Assembly: GCA_900548255.1 (NCBI GenBank)
Contig: URKH01000020.1
Location: forward strand, 1-27,970
Reading direction: 5' to 3'
Origin: an uncultured Collinsella sp.
Lineage (GTDB): Bacteria; Actinomycetota; Coriobacteriia; Coriobacteriales; Coriobacteriaceae
Length of the DNA: 27,970 nt
Positions 6,817-17,200 of the stretch are shown piece by piece; the stretch's first letter is position 1; the number at the start of each line of letters is the position of its first letter. The notes below the pieces were generated by a model. That model saw nothing but the letters and a program-made list of their open reading frames with translations, did no database searches and was not told the origin of the DNA. The position numbers and the translations under genes were made by a program.

Positions 6817-9800
6817 TTAGCGCCCGTCGCCGCCCAGCAGCGCCAGAACATCTTCGCGGGTAAACAGCGCCGACGAGATGCCGTCGCCGCCGAGCACGCT
6901 GTTGACCAGGTCGCGCTTGGACTCCTGCATCTGCATAATGCGCTCCTCGATCGTATCCTTGGCGATGAGCTTGTACACGGTCACGGTATGTTGCTGGCCA
7001 ATACGGTGCGCGCGGTCGGTCGCCTGGTCCTGCGCTGCCACGTTCCACCACGGGTCGTAGTGGATGACCACGTCGGCCGCCGTCAGGTTAAGGCCCACGC
7101 CGCCCGCCTTGAGCGAAATCAAAAAGACCGGAACCTCGCCCGCTTGGAACTGCGCGACCATCTTGGCGCGGCTCTCCTTAGACGAAGCGCCCGTGAGCTT
7201 AAGGAAGGCGATGTCCTCCCTGGCCAAGCGCTTACCGATGATATCGAGCATACCCGTGAACTGGCTGAACAACAGGATGCGATGCCCGCCGTCGAGTGCG
7301 CCGTGCACGAGCTCCATACACGTATCGAGCTTGGCGCTCCCCGCCTTGTAATCCTCGTAGTGTAGACGCGGGTCGCAGCAGATCTGGCGCAGCTTGGTGA
7401 GCTCGGCGAGCACCTTGAGTTTGTCCTTCTTAAACTCCCCAGCCTCGCGGTGCTGCACCTGCTGGGCGATGCGGTCCTGGTTGGCCAGGTAGAGCTTGCG
7501 CTGCTCGCCGGTAAGCTGCGCCATGACGGTGTCTTCGATCTTCTCGGGCAGGTCGGCCACCACGTCTTCCTTAACACGGCGCAGCACAAACGGCGACACG
7601 AGCGCCTGCAGGCGAGCGGCGCTATCGCCCTCGGCATGCTCGACGGGGCTCTCAAAGCGCTTGGCAAACGACTCGCGCGTCCCCAAAAGGCCCGGCATCA
7701 AAAAGTCGAAGATGCTCCAGAGCTCGGACAGGCGGTTTTCGATGGGCGTGCCCGTCAGGGCAAAGCGCACGCCGGCAGGCAGACGCTTGGCGGCGCGCGC
7801 CACCTGCGTGAGCGGATTTTTAATGTACTGTGCCTCATCGAGCACCACGCGGGCAAAATCCTGCTCGACGTACTCGTCGATATCGCGCCGCATAAGGTCA
7901 TACGACGTCACGACCACGCTATGCTCGGCCACGCCGGCGATCTGCACGCGGCGTTGAGCCTTGGCGCCCACAATGGCGCACACATCGAGCGACGGGGCAA
8001 AGCGCTCCAGCTCGGCAGTCCAGTTGTACACGAGTGAGGCCGGGCATACCACGAGCGTGGGCTTGGTGTCCCCCGCCTCCACGCGCGCCAGAATATGCGC
8101 AATCATCTGGAGCGTTTTGCCCAGGCCCATGTCGTCGGCCAAGATGCCGCCAAGGCCCAGGTGTTCGAGCGAGCCGAGCCACTGGTATCCGTCGACCTGG
8201 TAGCCGCGCATCGTTGCCTTGAGCGATGCCGGCACCGTAAAGTCCATCTTGCCGAGCGTGTCCAGGCGCTCGACGGTACGGCGGAACGCAGCGTCGCGAT
8301 CGGCCTCGAGCGCCGGCGTGCGTGCGAGCATGCTGTCGACGAACAGGGTGCTCGACGCGGGAAGCGACACGCCGTCGAGCAGGTCGACGGCATCGACACC
8401 CAGGTCCTCGGCAAGGCCAAACGCGGCGCGCGCCCCCTCGTCCAGGCGAATGATGTCGCCGGACGTAAGGCGCGCAAACGTTTGATGGCGCTTGTACGAA
8501 TCGAGATAGACGGCAAGGTCCGCGGCCGAAAGCCCGCTCGCGCCCAGCTCGACATCGAGCAGATTGCTCTTAACGGTCGCACGAACCGAGAGCTTGGGCG
8601 CGGGGCGGACCGAGATCTGGCGCAGACGGTCGCTGAGCATGACCTCACCCAGTTCGGACAGGGCGGACAGGCCCTCGGTCAGCAGGCAGAACAAGCGGGC
8701 GTCATCGCGCTCCTCAAACGCCAGACCGCCCTCGTAGAAATCGAAGTACAGGGCCGCCGTATCCATAACGCGAAACTCCGCCACCTCGTCGCGGGGCGGC
8801 ACACCGGGGCGCTGCTCTTCGAAGGGGCTGCCCGGAGCGCCCAGGCTAAAGAGATCCGCCGACCAATCGCCGTAGGTAACCGTAATTTTGCAGGTCACGA
8901 GCCCATCGTCGACACCGATCGCCATAGCAAAGCTCGGCTCGGGTGCCACGGTATCGAGCGCGGCGGGCGCGGTGAGGTCGGTGTAGTCGCGCAAAATGGG
9001 CAGCGCCATACGGCAGAACTCACCCACCTGCTCGGCGGCAATATGGGCGGGCGTGCGGCACGGCAGCAAGCGCGACAAAAAAGGTGCGGCATGCTGAGCA
9101 AATGCAGCGTCGGTACGGCGCGCGCGGCGCGTGTCAACCAAGTAGGCGGCATCGCCCGACGCAAAGCAGTACATATCGGCGGGCAGGCGCAGGTCATAGC
9201 TACCACCAGCCGCCGGCGCGATTTTGGCGGCAAGCAGCGGTGGGCGCTTAGCGGATGCCTCGTCCTCCCCTTGCGGAGACAGCTCAACCGCCACGTCGTA
9301 GGTGCGATGTGTCGTCATCCCCCGCGACCAGGCGGGCTCAAAGGAGATGGTCTGGCCGCGCAGCAGGTCCAGCACATATACGATGCTATGCTCGGACAGC
9401 GGCAACTGACGCTCGGCAACAAAACCGCTGCGGGCAAAGTCGTACGACGCCGAACGCGAGCTTGTGATGTCATCGAGATAGGCAACTGTCGTCACAACAA
9501 GGTTGAGCAGCTTTGCCGATGTTTCGTCAAAGGCCTCAGGTGAATGGACAAACGTGAGCTTCTTGCCATAGGAGAACGTGCCGCCGCGCACGTAGGCATC
9601 GGCCATGCCGTCGATGTCCTTGACCACGTAGGAGACCGATCCACAGCGAATGCGGAACTCGAGCGCCCAGCTAAAGCGGTCAGCGAACAGCGGATTGTAG
9701 TACGGCACCAACGAGGGCTCCAACGCCGCTTTGGGGGCGTCGGGATCAACGGCACCGGCAAGCTTGCGGCGCATGCTCGCCAGCTCATCCATGCGCGCGT

Positions 9801-10281
9801 CCGAAAGATCGGAAAGCGCCGCCACAAGGCTCGGGCTCGTGGGGACGGGCGCCGGGAAGGGAAAGTTGGGGTTGACGGCCGGCGCGGCGGACGCGGCGCG
9901 CGCGGGCTGTTTCGGCTGCGCCGTAAACGTGCGAACCGGCGTGCGCAAACCTTCGACGGGCTCGGCGCCGCTGGCATCCAAATACGCCAGCGCCGTGGCA
10001 ATAGCGTGCTTACACATACCGGGATAGCGGTATGCGGCGGGGCAGTCGCAGTCGTAGTCGATAACCTCGTGCTCGTCCATGTCGAGCGCCACGTGCGTCT
10101 TGTACAGGTCGCCGCGCGAGCCGCGCACCGAGCCCTCAACCGTCACGTTTTTGGAGAAGCGCGAGCCGCTGTCCTCGATCGACAGCACGGCGCCGTTGAG
10201 CATGAGCGAACGCCCCTTCATAAAGGTGCCGCTCAACGCCGCCTCTTTGCGAAGCGCCTGCACAAACGTCCCCTGCGCCAT
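6817..10281 (-). CDS. SWIM zinc-finger SNF2-family DNA helicase/translocase
   Basis: ATP-driven double-stranded DNA translocase of the bacterial SNF2/RapA-like group, probably remodelling protein-DNA complexes or helping repair; the exact role is unknown. The 1154-residue product has a SWIM zinc finger near residues 75-90 (CDCPAAYRYPGMCKH), a long bacterial SNF2-associated middle region, then the helicase core: Walker A DMGLGKT (about 716-722), DEAQ box (about 813), TGTPIENRLSELWS, and C-terminal motifs LKAGGVGLNL and ATDRAHRIGQ (about 1086). The ATG at 10281 has GGAGG five bases upstream and is preferred over the in-frame GTG at 10299. It follows dnaE by 28 bp on the same strand, so the two are probably cotranscribed. 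Confidence 0.93.
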   Translation of the reverse strand: MAQGTFVQALRKEAALSGTFMKGRSLMLNGAVLSIEDSGSRFSKNVTVEGSVRGSRGDLYKTHVALDMDEHEVIDYDCDCPAAYRYPGMCKHAIATALAYLDASGAEPVEGLRTPVRTFTAQPKQPARAASAAPAVNPNFPFPAPVPTSPSLVAALSDLSDARMDELASMRRKLAGAVDPDAPKAALEPSLVPYYNPLFADRFSWALEFRIRCGSVSYVVKDIDGMADAYVRGGTFSYGKKLTFVHSPEAFDETSAKLLNLVVTTVAYLDDITSSRSASYDFARSGFVAERQLPLSEHSIVYVLDLLRGQTISFEPAWSRGMTTHRTYDVAVELSPQGEDEASAKRPPLLAAKIAPAAGGSYDLRLPADMYCFASGDAAYLVDTRRARRTDAAFAQHAAPFLSRLLPCRTPAHIAAEQVGEFCRMALPILRDYTDLTAPAALDTVAPEPSFAMAIGVDDGLVTCKITVTYGDWSADLFSLGAPGSPFEEQRPGVPPRDEVAEFRVMDTAALYFDFYEGGLAFEERDDARLFCLLTEGLSALSELGEVMLSDRLRQISVRPAPKLSVRATVKSNLLDVELGASGLSAADLAVYLDSYKRHQTFARLTSGDIIRLDEGARAAFGLAEDLGVDAVDLLDGVSLPASSTLFVDSMLARTPALEADRDAAFRRTVERLDTLGKMDFTVPASLKATMRGYQVDGYQWLGSLEHLGLGGILADDMGLGKTLQMIAHILARVEAGDTKPTLVVCPASLVYNWTAELERFAPSLDVCAIVGAKAQRRVQIAGVAEHSVVVTSYDLMRRDIDEYVEQDFARVVLDEAQYIKNPLTQVARAAKRLPAGVRFALTGTPIENRLSELWSIFDFLMPGLLGTRESFAKRFESPVEHAEGDSAARLQALVSPFVLRRVKEDVVADLPEKIEDTVMAQLTGEQRKLYLANQDRIAQQVQHREAGEFKKDKLKVLAELTKLRQICCDPRLHYEDYKAGSAKLDTCMELVHGALDGGHRILLFSQFTGMLDIIGKRLAREDIAFLKLTGASSKESRAKMVAQFQAGEVPVFLISLKAGGVGLNLTAADVVIHYDPWWNVAAQDQATDRAHRIGQQHTVTVYKLIAKDTIEERIMQMQESKRDLVNSVLGGDGISSALFTREDVLALLGGDGR

Positions 10282-10309
10282 CACTTCCTCCAATCTCACC
10301 CGGGGTAGC

Positions 10310-13300
10310 TTAGATCACCGTCACGCGGCCCTGGTTACCCACAATGGCCTTGGCCTCGGCCAGCAGCGGAATCGAACGCGCGTTGACCTTGGCAGGTACC
10401 TCGGCACGCAGCACGCGCCCGTCCACCTGCTCGATAAAGATCTCCACGCGGTCGCCGCCCGGGTTAGCGGTGAGCACCGTGGCCAGGCGCGCCATATTGC
10501 CCTGGCTAAAGCGGCTGTTGGGCACCATGACCTCAAACACCTTGGGCTTGTTGTTCTCCTCGTTGAGCTCGAGCGGCACGATCTCCTGCGCGATGATCTG
10601 GTCGCCGCGGTCCGAGCGCTCGAGTTTGCCCTTAATGCGCACAAAGGCATCGGACAGCTGCGCGCCGGTCTCGGGATCGACCTCGCCGTACAGGTACCCC
10701 TCGGCCTCTTTATAGGTCTTGGGGAACACGACGACGGTGGCCTCGCCTTCCATGTCCTCGAGCTGCACGATGCCCATGGGGTCACCGTTTTTGGTCACGC
10801 GTTTGGACACGCTCGAGACCATGCCGGCCCACCACAGCGCCTTGCCCTCGGGAATCTCCTGGTTGATGGTGCCGCCCGTAGGATTCTGGACTTCGTAGCC
10901 GGTATCGATCTGCGAGAACGAGAAGTCGCGCGCCTTGGCTAGTGCATACTCAAACGGGCGCAGCGGGTGGTCCGAGACATAGATGCCCAGAACCTCCTTC
11001 TCCTGGCTCAGCTTAAGGTGGCGGTCCCACTCCTGACCATCCGGATCGGGCACGCTCACCTCAAAGCCCGAGCCCTCAACGTCGCCAAACATATCAAAGA
11101 ACGACGTCTGACCGCTCGCGCGATCCTTCTGGCGCTTCACCGCGGCATCGATGATGTTCTCGGGGTTGTTCTTATCCACAAAGTGCATCATCTGGCGACG
11201 CGGATACCCCGTGGAGTCGAAGGCGCCTGCCTTGATGAGCGATTCGATCACGCGGCGGTTGGCCTGGCTCGAGTCCACGCGCTCGACAAAGTCGTGCAGC
11301 GTCTTAAACGGGCCGCCCGCCTCGCGCTCGGCGATAATCGCCTGCGCCACGCCGGTGCCCACGCCGCGGATGCCGGCCAGACCAAAGCGCACGCCCTCCT
11401 TGGTAGCCGTGAACTCGGTACCGGACTCGTTGACATCTGGCGACAGCACGGGGATGCCGTCGTGACGGCATGCCGAGACGTAGTGCACGATCTTGTCGGT
11501 CTTGCCCGTATAGGACGTCAGAACGGCCGCCATGTACTCGTGCGGATAGTGCGCCTTGAGCCACGCCGTCTGCATAACCAAGATGGCGTAGCCGGCGGAG
11601 TGCGACTTGTTGAAGGCGTAGGACGCGAACTCGAGAACATCGTCCCAAATCTTCTGGGCGACCTCGCGCGTATAGTTGTTCTTGATGGCGCCGTTCATCC
11701 AGTGGTCGTAGGTGGTCTCGTCGGAGCCATCCTCCCAGTGGAGCACCGTCGACGTGAGCAGCTTGATTTTCTTCTTAGCCACGGGCTTACGGATACGCGA
11801 GTCCGATTCGCCCTTGGAGAAGCCGCACATCTCGACGGAGATGAGCATAACCTGCTCCTGGTAGACCATGGTGCCGTAGGTTTCGCCCAGGATGTCGTCC
11901 AGGCGGTCGTCGTAGGAGACCGCCGGCTCCTTGCCGTTCATACGGTTGATGTAGGACGAAACCATGCCGGCGCCCAGCGGGCCCGGGCGGTACAGGGCGA
12001 TCAATGCTACGACGTGCTTGTACTCGGTGGGCTTCATGTTCTTGATCGTGGCCGTCATGCCGGCGGACTCGACTTGGAAGACGCCGGCGGTGTGGCCGGA
12101 ACCCATGAGCTTAAAGATCTCGGGATCGTCAAAGGGAATCTCTTCCTCTTTGATGTCGATGCCGAAGTTCTTTTTGATGTTTGCCTTGGCCTTGGAGATA
12201 ACAGTCAGCGTGCGCAGGCCCAAGAAGTCCATCTTGAGCAAGCCCATGTCGGCAACGGTATGGCCCTCGTACTGGGTAATCTCGACGCCGCCCTTGGTGT
12301 CGAGCTTGGTGGGCACGTGCTCGTTGACGGGGTCGCGGCAGATCAGAACGGCGCACGCGTGCACGCCCTCGCCACGGGTGAGGCCCTCGATTGAGAGCGC
12401 CGTGTCGATGATGCGGCGGGCGTCGTCGTCCTTTTTATATGCCTCGGCAAAATCGGGGTTAAACAGGTCCTCTTTGCCGGGTTGCTTTTCGAGCACCTGC
12501 TTGAGCTTGACCTTGGGGTCGCTCGAGACCATCTTGGACAGACGCTGGCCCATGTAGACCGGGTAGTCCAGGACGCGAGCGGCGTCGTTGATGGCCTGCT
12601 TGGCCTTAATGGTCGAGTAGGTGATGACGTGGGTGACCTTCTCGGGGCCGTAGAGCTGGCGAACGTGCTCCACGACCTCGAGGCGCCGCTCATCGTCGAA
12701 GTCCATATCGATATCGGGCATCTCGGTACGCTGCGGGGACAGGAACCTCTCGAACATCAGACCGTTCTCGAGCGGGTCGAACGCGGTGATGTTCATGGCG
12801 TAGGCGACGATAGCGCCGGCGGCCGAGCCACGGCCGGGGCCGACGCCGATGCCGTTGTCCTTGGCCCATTGCACGTACTCGGCGACGATCAAAAAGTAGG
12901 CGGCAAAGCCCTTGTCGCAGATGACCTTGTATTCGTACTCAAAGCGCTCTTTGATGTTGACGCCACCGATCTCGCGCGTGGCCCAGTCGTCACCGTAGTG
13001 CTGGCGCAGGCCCTTCTCGCACTCGCGGCGGAACTGGCTCTCGTGCGTCTCGCCGGGATCGAGCAACGGGAAGCGCGGCAGGATGATGGAGTCCCAGTCC
13101 AGCTCAACGTAGCACTTGTCGGCGATCTCGAGCGTGTTGTCGCAGGCCTCGGGGCAATACGGGAACATCGCCCGCATCTCCTCCTCGGTCTTCATGTAAA
13201 ACTCCGAGCCGGTCATGCGCATGCGGTTGGGGTCATCGACCTTGGCGTTCATGCCAATACACATGATGACGTCCTGCACGGGAGCGTCCTCGCGGCGCAG

Positions 13301-14113
13301 GTAGTGGAAGTCGTTGGTAGCGATGACCTTGACGCCTACCTGCTTGGCGATGTCGATGAGCGTGCGGTCCGTCTGCTCATCGGTCAGGCCGTTGTCGGTG
13401 GTGATGCCGTGTTCCTGGATCTCGATATAAAAGTCGCCAGGTTCGAAGGTATCACGGAAGGTCTCGGCCCACTTGATGGCGCCCTCCATGTCACCGCGGT
13501 CGATGTACTTGGGGATGATGCCCGCGATGCAGGCGCTCGTGCAGATCATGCCCTTGGCGTGGCGGCGCAGGTTGTCGAGCGTCACGCGGGGCTTGTAGTA
13601 AAAGCCCTGCACGGCTGCCTCGGAAACCGTCTGCATCAGGTTGACGTAGCCCTCCTGGTCCTTGGCCAGAAGGATCATGTGGTAGAGCTCGGGCTTATGG
13701 TCGCGGGCAAGCGTCTCGTCCGGCGTAAAGTAGACCTCGCAGCCAAAGATGGGCTTGATGACCAGAGGCGGCTTGAGCTCGTCGATGTTGCCCTTCTCGT
13801 CCCACATGGCCATGTCCTTAACGTACTGGGCATGCTCGCGCGGGTTTTCCTCGGGATCGGGCTCCACCAGCTCGTCGCGGCGATCCTTTTCCAAAAAGGC
13901 CTTGTCGTGGCTCCAGGTTTTGTACTCGGGCGTGTTGTGGTTGACGGCGTCGCAGGCCAGCGCCAGGTCGGGTACGCCATACATGTAGCCGTGGTCGGTA
14001 ATGGCCACGGCGGGCATGCCCAGCTCTACGGCACGGTTGACCATATCCTGGATACGGGTTGCGCCGTCGAGCATGGAGAAAACGGTGTGGTTGTGCAGAT
14101 GGACGAATGCCAT
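10310..14113 (-). CDS. dnaE: DNA polymerase III alpha subunit
   Basis: Replicative DNA polymerase catalytic subunit. The 1267-residue product has an N-terminal PHP domain (HLHNHT, ITDHG, GCEVY), the palm with catalytic aspartates in PDIDMDFDDER (about 466-476) and MDFLGLRTLT (about 627), GRGSAAGAIV in the polymerase core, a helix-hairpin-helix region, and an OB-fold (about 1110-1145) with a C-terminal tail. The PHP metal ligands look intact; in actinobacterial DnaE1 such a PHP domain supplies 3'-5' proofreading. An extra charged segment of about 60 residues (roughly 60-118) interrupts the PHP domain compared with common DnaE proteins. The start ATG has GGAG 8 bases upstream. This is the DnaE type, not the Gram-positive PolC type. 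Confidence 0.97.
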   Translation of the reverse strand: MAFVHLHNHTVFSMLDGATRIQDMVNRAVELGMPAVAITDHGYMYGVPDLALACDAVNHNTPEYKTWSHDKAFLEKDRRDELVEPDPEENPREHAQYVKDMAMWDEKGNIDELKPPLVIKPIFGCEVYFTPDETLARDHKPELYHMILLAKDQEGYVNLMQTVSEAAVQGFYYKPRVTLDNLRRHAKGMICTSACIAGIIPKYIDRGDMEGAIKWAETFRDTFEPGDFYIEIQEHGITTDNGLTDEQTDRTLIDIAKQVGVKVIATNDFHYLRREDAPVQDVIMCIGMNAKVDDPNRMRMTGSEFYMKTEEEMRAMFPYCPEACDNTLEIADKCYVELDWDSIILPRFPLLDPGETHESQFRRECEKGLRQHYGDDWATREIGGVNIKERFEYEYKVICDKGFAAYFLIVAEYVQWAKDNGIGVGPGRGSAAGAIVAYAMNITAFDPLENGLMFERFLSPQRTEMPDIDMDFDDERRLEVVEHVRQLYGPEKVTHVITYSTIKAKQAINDAARVLDYPVYMGQRLSKMVSSDPKVKLKQVLEKQPGKEDLFNPDFAEAYKKDDDARRIIDTALSIEGLTRGEGVHACAVLICRDPVNEHVPTKLDTKGGVEITQYEGHTVADMGLLKMDFLGLRTLTVISKAKANIKKNFGIDIKEEEIPFDDPEIFKLMGSGHTAGVFQVESAGMTATIKNMKPTEYKHVVALIALYRPGPLGAGMVSSYINRMNGKEPAVSYDDRLDDILGETYGTMVYQEQVMLISVEMCGFSKGESDSRIRKPVAKKKIKLLTSTVLHWEDGSDETTYDHWMNGAIKNNYTREVAQKIWDDVLEFASYAFNKSHSAGYAILVMQTAWLKAHYPHEYMAAVLTSYTGKTDKIVHYVSACRHDGIPVLSPDVNESGTEFTATKEGVRFGLAGIRGVGTGVAQAIIAEREAGGPFKTLHDFVERVDSSQANRRVIESLIKAGAFDSTGYPRRQMMHFVDKNNPENIIDAAVKRQKDRASGQTSFFDMFGDVEGSGFEVSVPDPDGQEWDRHLKLSQEKEVLGIYVSDHPLRPFEYALAKARDFSFSQIDTGYEVQNPTGGTINQEIPEGKALWWAGMVSSVSKRVTKNGDPMGIVQLEDMEGEATVVVFPKTYKEAEGYLYGEVDPETGAQLSDAFVRIKGKLERSDRGDQIIAQEIVPLELNEENNKPKVFEVMVPNSRFSQGNMARLATVLTANPGGDRVEIFIEQVDGRVLRAEVPAKVNARSIPLLAEAKAIVGNQGRVTVI

Positions 14114-14214
14114 GTGATGAGCTCCGATGCGGGTTCGTGTTCTGACTGAACGATTTTACCGCACGGCGCGGATAGCACCCGAACCTAGCCAAACCCACAC
14201 GGCTCCTCTTGCAG

Positions 14215-14277
14215 TTGCGGTGAAATGCGGACTGTTTGGCGGCTTTTTTGGCCAAAACAGTCCGTATTCCACCGCAA
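14215..14277. repeat. Long near-perfect intergenic hairpin between addA and dnaE
   Basis: The two arms, 14215-14240 (starting TTGCGGTGAAATGCGGACTG) and 14251-14277 (ending CAGTCCGTATTCCACCGCAA), are inverted copies of about 26 bp with two substitutions and one extra base. They enclose a ten-base loop, GGCTTTTTTG. It fills most of the 175-bp addA-dnaE gap. There is no T run after the second arm in either direction, so it is not a standard terminator. It may be a dispersed palindromic element or an mRNA-processing hairpin. Confidence 0.8.
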
Positions 14278-14288
14278 GTTATTGAGGG

Positions 14289-17200
14289 CTAGAGGCTGTA
14301 GGTGACCACCTGAGGCTCGCACGGGTTGGCGGGGTCGACTTGCTCCACGCGGACGAACTTGACGGTCACTGCCTCAAAGCCCGCCTTGTGCAGAACGTCG
14401 GCGTAAACGCGCGCCTGCAGGGCGTGCTTCTCCTGCAGCTGTTCCGGCGTCTCGTCCGGTGTGCCGCCCGTCTTGTAGTCGATGACCAGCGCGCGTGACG
14501 AATCCGCCGGGTTCGTCGCCAGTGCATCAATGGCGCCCTCGGCATAGGCACCGTAGCGGGCGATGTCCTCGTCCTCGCAGCCCAGCGAGAAGAACGGCAC
14601 CTCGGCACGGATGCACGGCCAGGCAAGCAGCTCGGCACGGACCGCCGACTTGAGCCAGCGGTCCAGGGCAACGTCGAAGCGCTCGCGCTGCTCCGGCGTC
14701 AGGTGCCACAGGCGCGTCAGCGCATCGGCACGCTCAGCGGGCAGCGCATCGGCACCCACCTCGATCAGCCACTGGCAGGCGGCATGGAACGCCGAGCCCA
14801 GCGCCATGGGGTTGCCGGCGGGCTCGACAGCAGCCACGTCTGCATCGGCCATCTCCGAGCCATCCGACTCTGCATCATCGCCTGCCTCGTCCATGGGAAC
14901 ACGAGTCTCGGCGGCACGGTCTTCCGTCTCGGCATGCAGCGCCGCGGCAATTGACGAGTAGCTGTACGAATCGCGCGCCGGATACGGGCAGGTGCCCATG
15001 CGCACGCCCACCGCCTGGGGATACACGAGCTCAAACGCATCGGGCTCGGGGTCGGCAGGACCGGGCACAGTTGAGTGCGCAGCATTATCGGCGGCATCGG
15101 CATCGCCGCGGACAAGCCTGCCCTCGGCATCCAGAGAAGCATTGGCCTCAAACGACTGCTCGCCAAAAGCAAAGTCAGCCAGCGAGATGAGCTCGTAGTC
15201 GCCCGGCTGGGAGTTGTCGAACACCAAACGGTCGGCATCGAGCTGCGGCATGTCCAGGCCGTCCGTCGGCAGAATACGACGCAGCACGTCGTAGGTCAGA
15301 TCGGTCTCGACGTCGAAGGTCGGCGCCGTCACCTTGCCACGGCTCACGCCGGCATCCATCGCCAGAATGACCAGCTCGCGCGCACGCGTCATGGCAACAT
15401 AGAGCAAGCGGGCCCGCTCCTCGAGCGAAAGCTGCAGGTCGTCGTCGCGCAGGCGGGCAAATGCCTCGGCGGGAGAGCCCGTCGCACAGACGTCCTCCAT
15501 GAGCTCTGGCGGCAGCCACAACGACGTGCCCTTGCCCTTAAACGCATGCTCAAACTGCTTTTTGACGTCGTCGCCCTTCACGAACGTGCCGTCCGCGAGT
15601 TTAACGCCGTCGAAGCGTGCCGGCAGCGCCACGACCTGCGCTCCACCCTCGACACGCCCCATCTGAGCCGCACCGGACGATTTGCGCACGCCAAAACACT
15701 CGGCAACCGCTACGACCGGATACTCCAGACCCTTGGACGCATGCACCGTCATGATGCGTACCGCGCCGTCGCCCTCCTCGTTGAGCGCGCCCGGGGCCTC
15801 CTTGCCCGCCAAGAAGCGGTCGAAGGCGAGCGCAATGGAGCGCGGCGAGTTGCCGAGCTCGGCCTCTGCCTCGGCCACGGCGTCGAGCGCCTTGAGCACG
15901 TTGGCGGCAATGGCCTTGCCCTCGGGACCACGCTGTGCCAGACGCACAAACCAGCCGGAGGCGTTGACCACGTCGCGCGCGATGGCGGCGAACGAATCGC
16001 GGCCCACGCGACGGAGCGCATACCGCAGCACCTCGCGGGCGCGCGTCACGAGCGGCAAGTCTTGCAAACCCGGCACATCGGAATCGCTCATGATGCCCAC
16101 GTCGATGTTGCGGCGCGAGGTTTCCCCCGTCTGGTCGTCCAGCTTGGTCGCCAGCGCCAGGAACTCCTGAGCGCCGAGCGCAAACATCGGCGAGGCCAGC
16201 AACGGCATAAGACCCTGCGCCGTATCGGCCGGGTTAGCAAGCGCGCACACCAGGGCACGCACCGTTTGGACCTCGGCAGCCTGGGCAAAGACCGAGCCGC
16301 CCGCGATGACGCAGTCGAGTCCCTGGTCGCGAAACGCCTGTGCGTAAACATCGGCATTGGTCATGCGGCCCAGCAGCAGCACCATGCCGCCCTGGGGCTG
16401 ACCGGCATCGGCAAGCGCGCGGAACCGCTCCGCGATCGCGCGGGCCTTGGCCTGTGTGCGCTCCTGCGTACTGCCGCCGGCAACAAAGAGCGCCTGGCGA
16501 CGCGAGGCGTCTGCCACCAGCGTGTCCTTGCGGCCGTCACTCGCCTCAAGGTCCAAAAAGCCCTGCATCAGGCCGCCGTCATCGCCGTCGAAGACGCGTG
16601 CCACGTAGCGCAGCACCTCGTCGTGGCTGCGGAAGTTGCGCACGAGCTTGACGAGCTCGCCGGCGGGGACATCCAGCGTGTCGCCCGTCTCGGACGCCGC
16701 CGTCGAGCCCACCTTGCGCTCTTGGCGACGGAACACCTCGACCTCGGCGCCGCGGAAACGATAAATCGACTGCTGCGCATCGCCCACGGTACACAGCGCA
16801 CGCTCACCCGCGCCGGTCAGGTAACGGATCAGGTCAGCCTGCATCTGGTCGGTATCCTGGAACTCATCGATCATGACCATCTTAAAGCGGCCCTCATAGG
16901 CTGCTCGAATAGCCGGGTAGTCGCGCAGCGCCTCGTACGCCATACGCAGTAGGTCGTTGTTATCGAGCGCGGACTGGCCGGCCTTCAGTGCGCGATACTC
17001 AGCCTCCACGGAACGGGCCAGGCCCACCAGCGCATCGAGCGCGGGGGCACCGCAGGCCAGCACGATATTGATAAACGCATCGGCAGCCTCGGCCTTGAGT
17101 AGCTCCACCTGCTCCTTAGAAAACGCCTTGCTCGCCCGAGGCATGCTGCACGACATCATGAGTCGCGCCGCATCCTCCATGGTTTTGCCGCTCGCCTCAA

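Noticed and set aside
12482..14149. 555-residue open frame opposite dnaE
   Set aside because: Shadow of dnaE, with repetitive low-complexity composition; no supporting ribosome site.
15075..16952. 625-residue open frame opposite addA
   Set aside because: Shadow of addA, whose helicase motifs are unambiguous.
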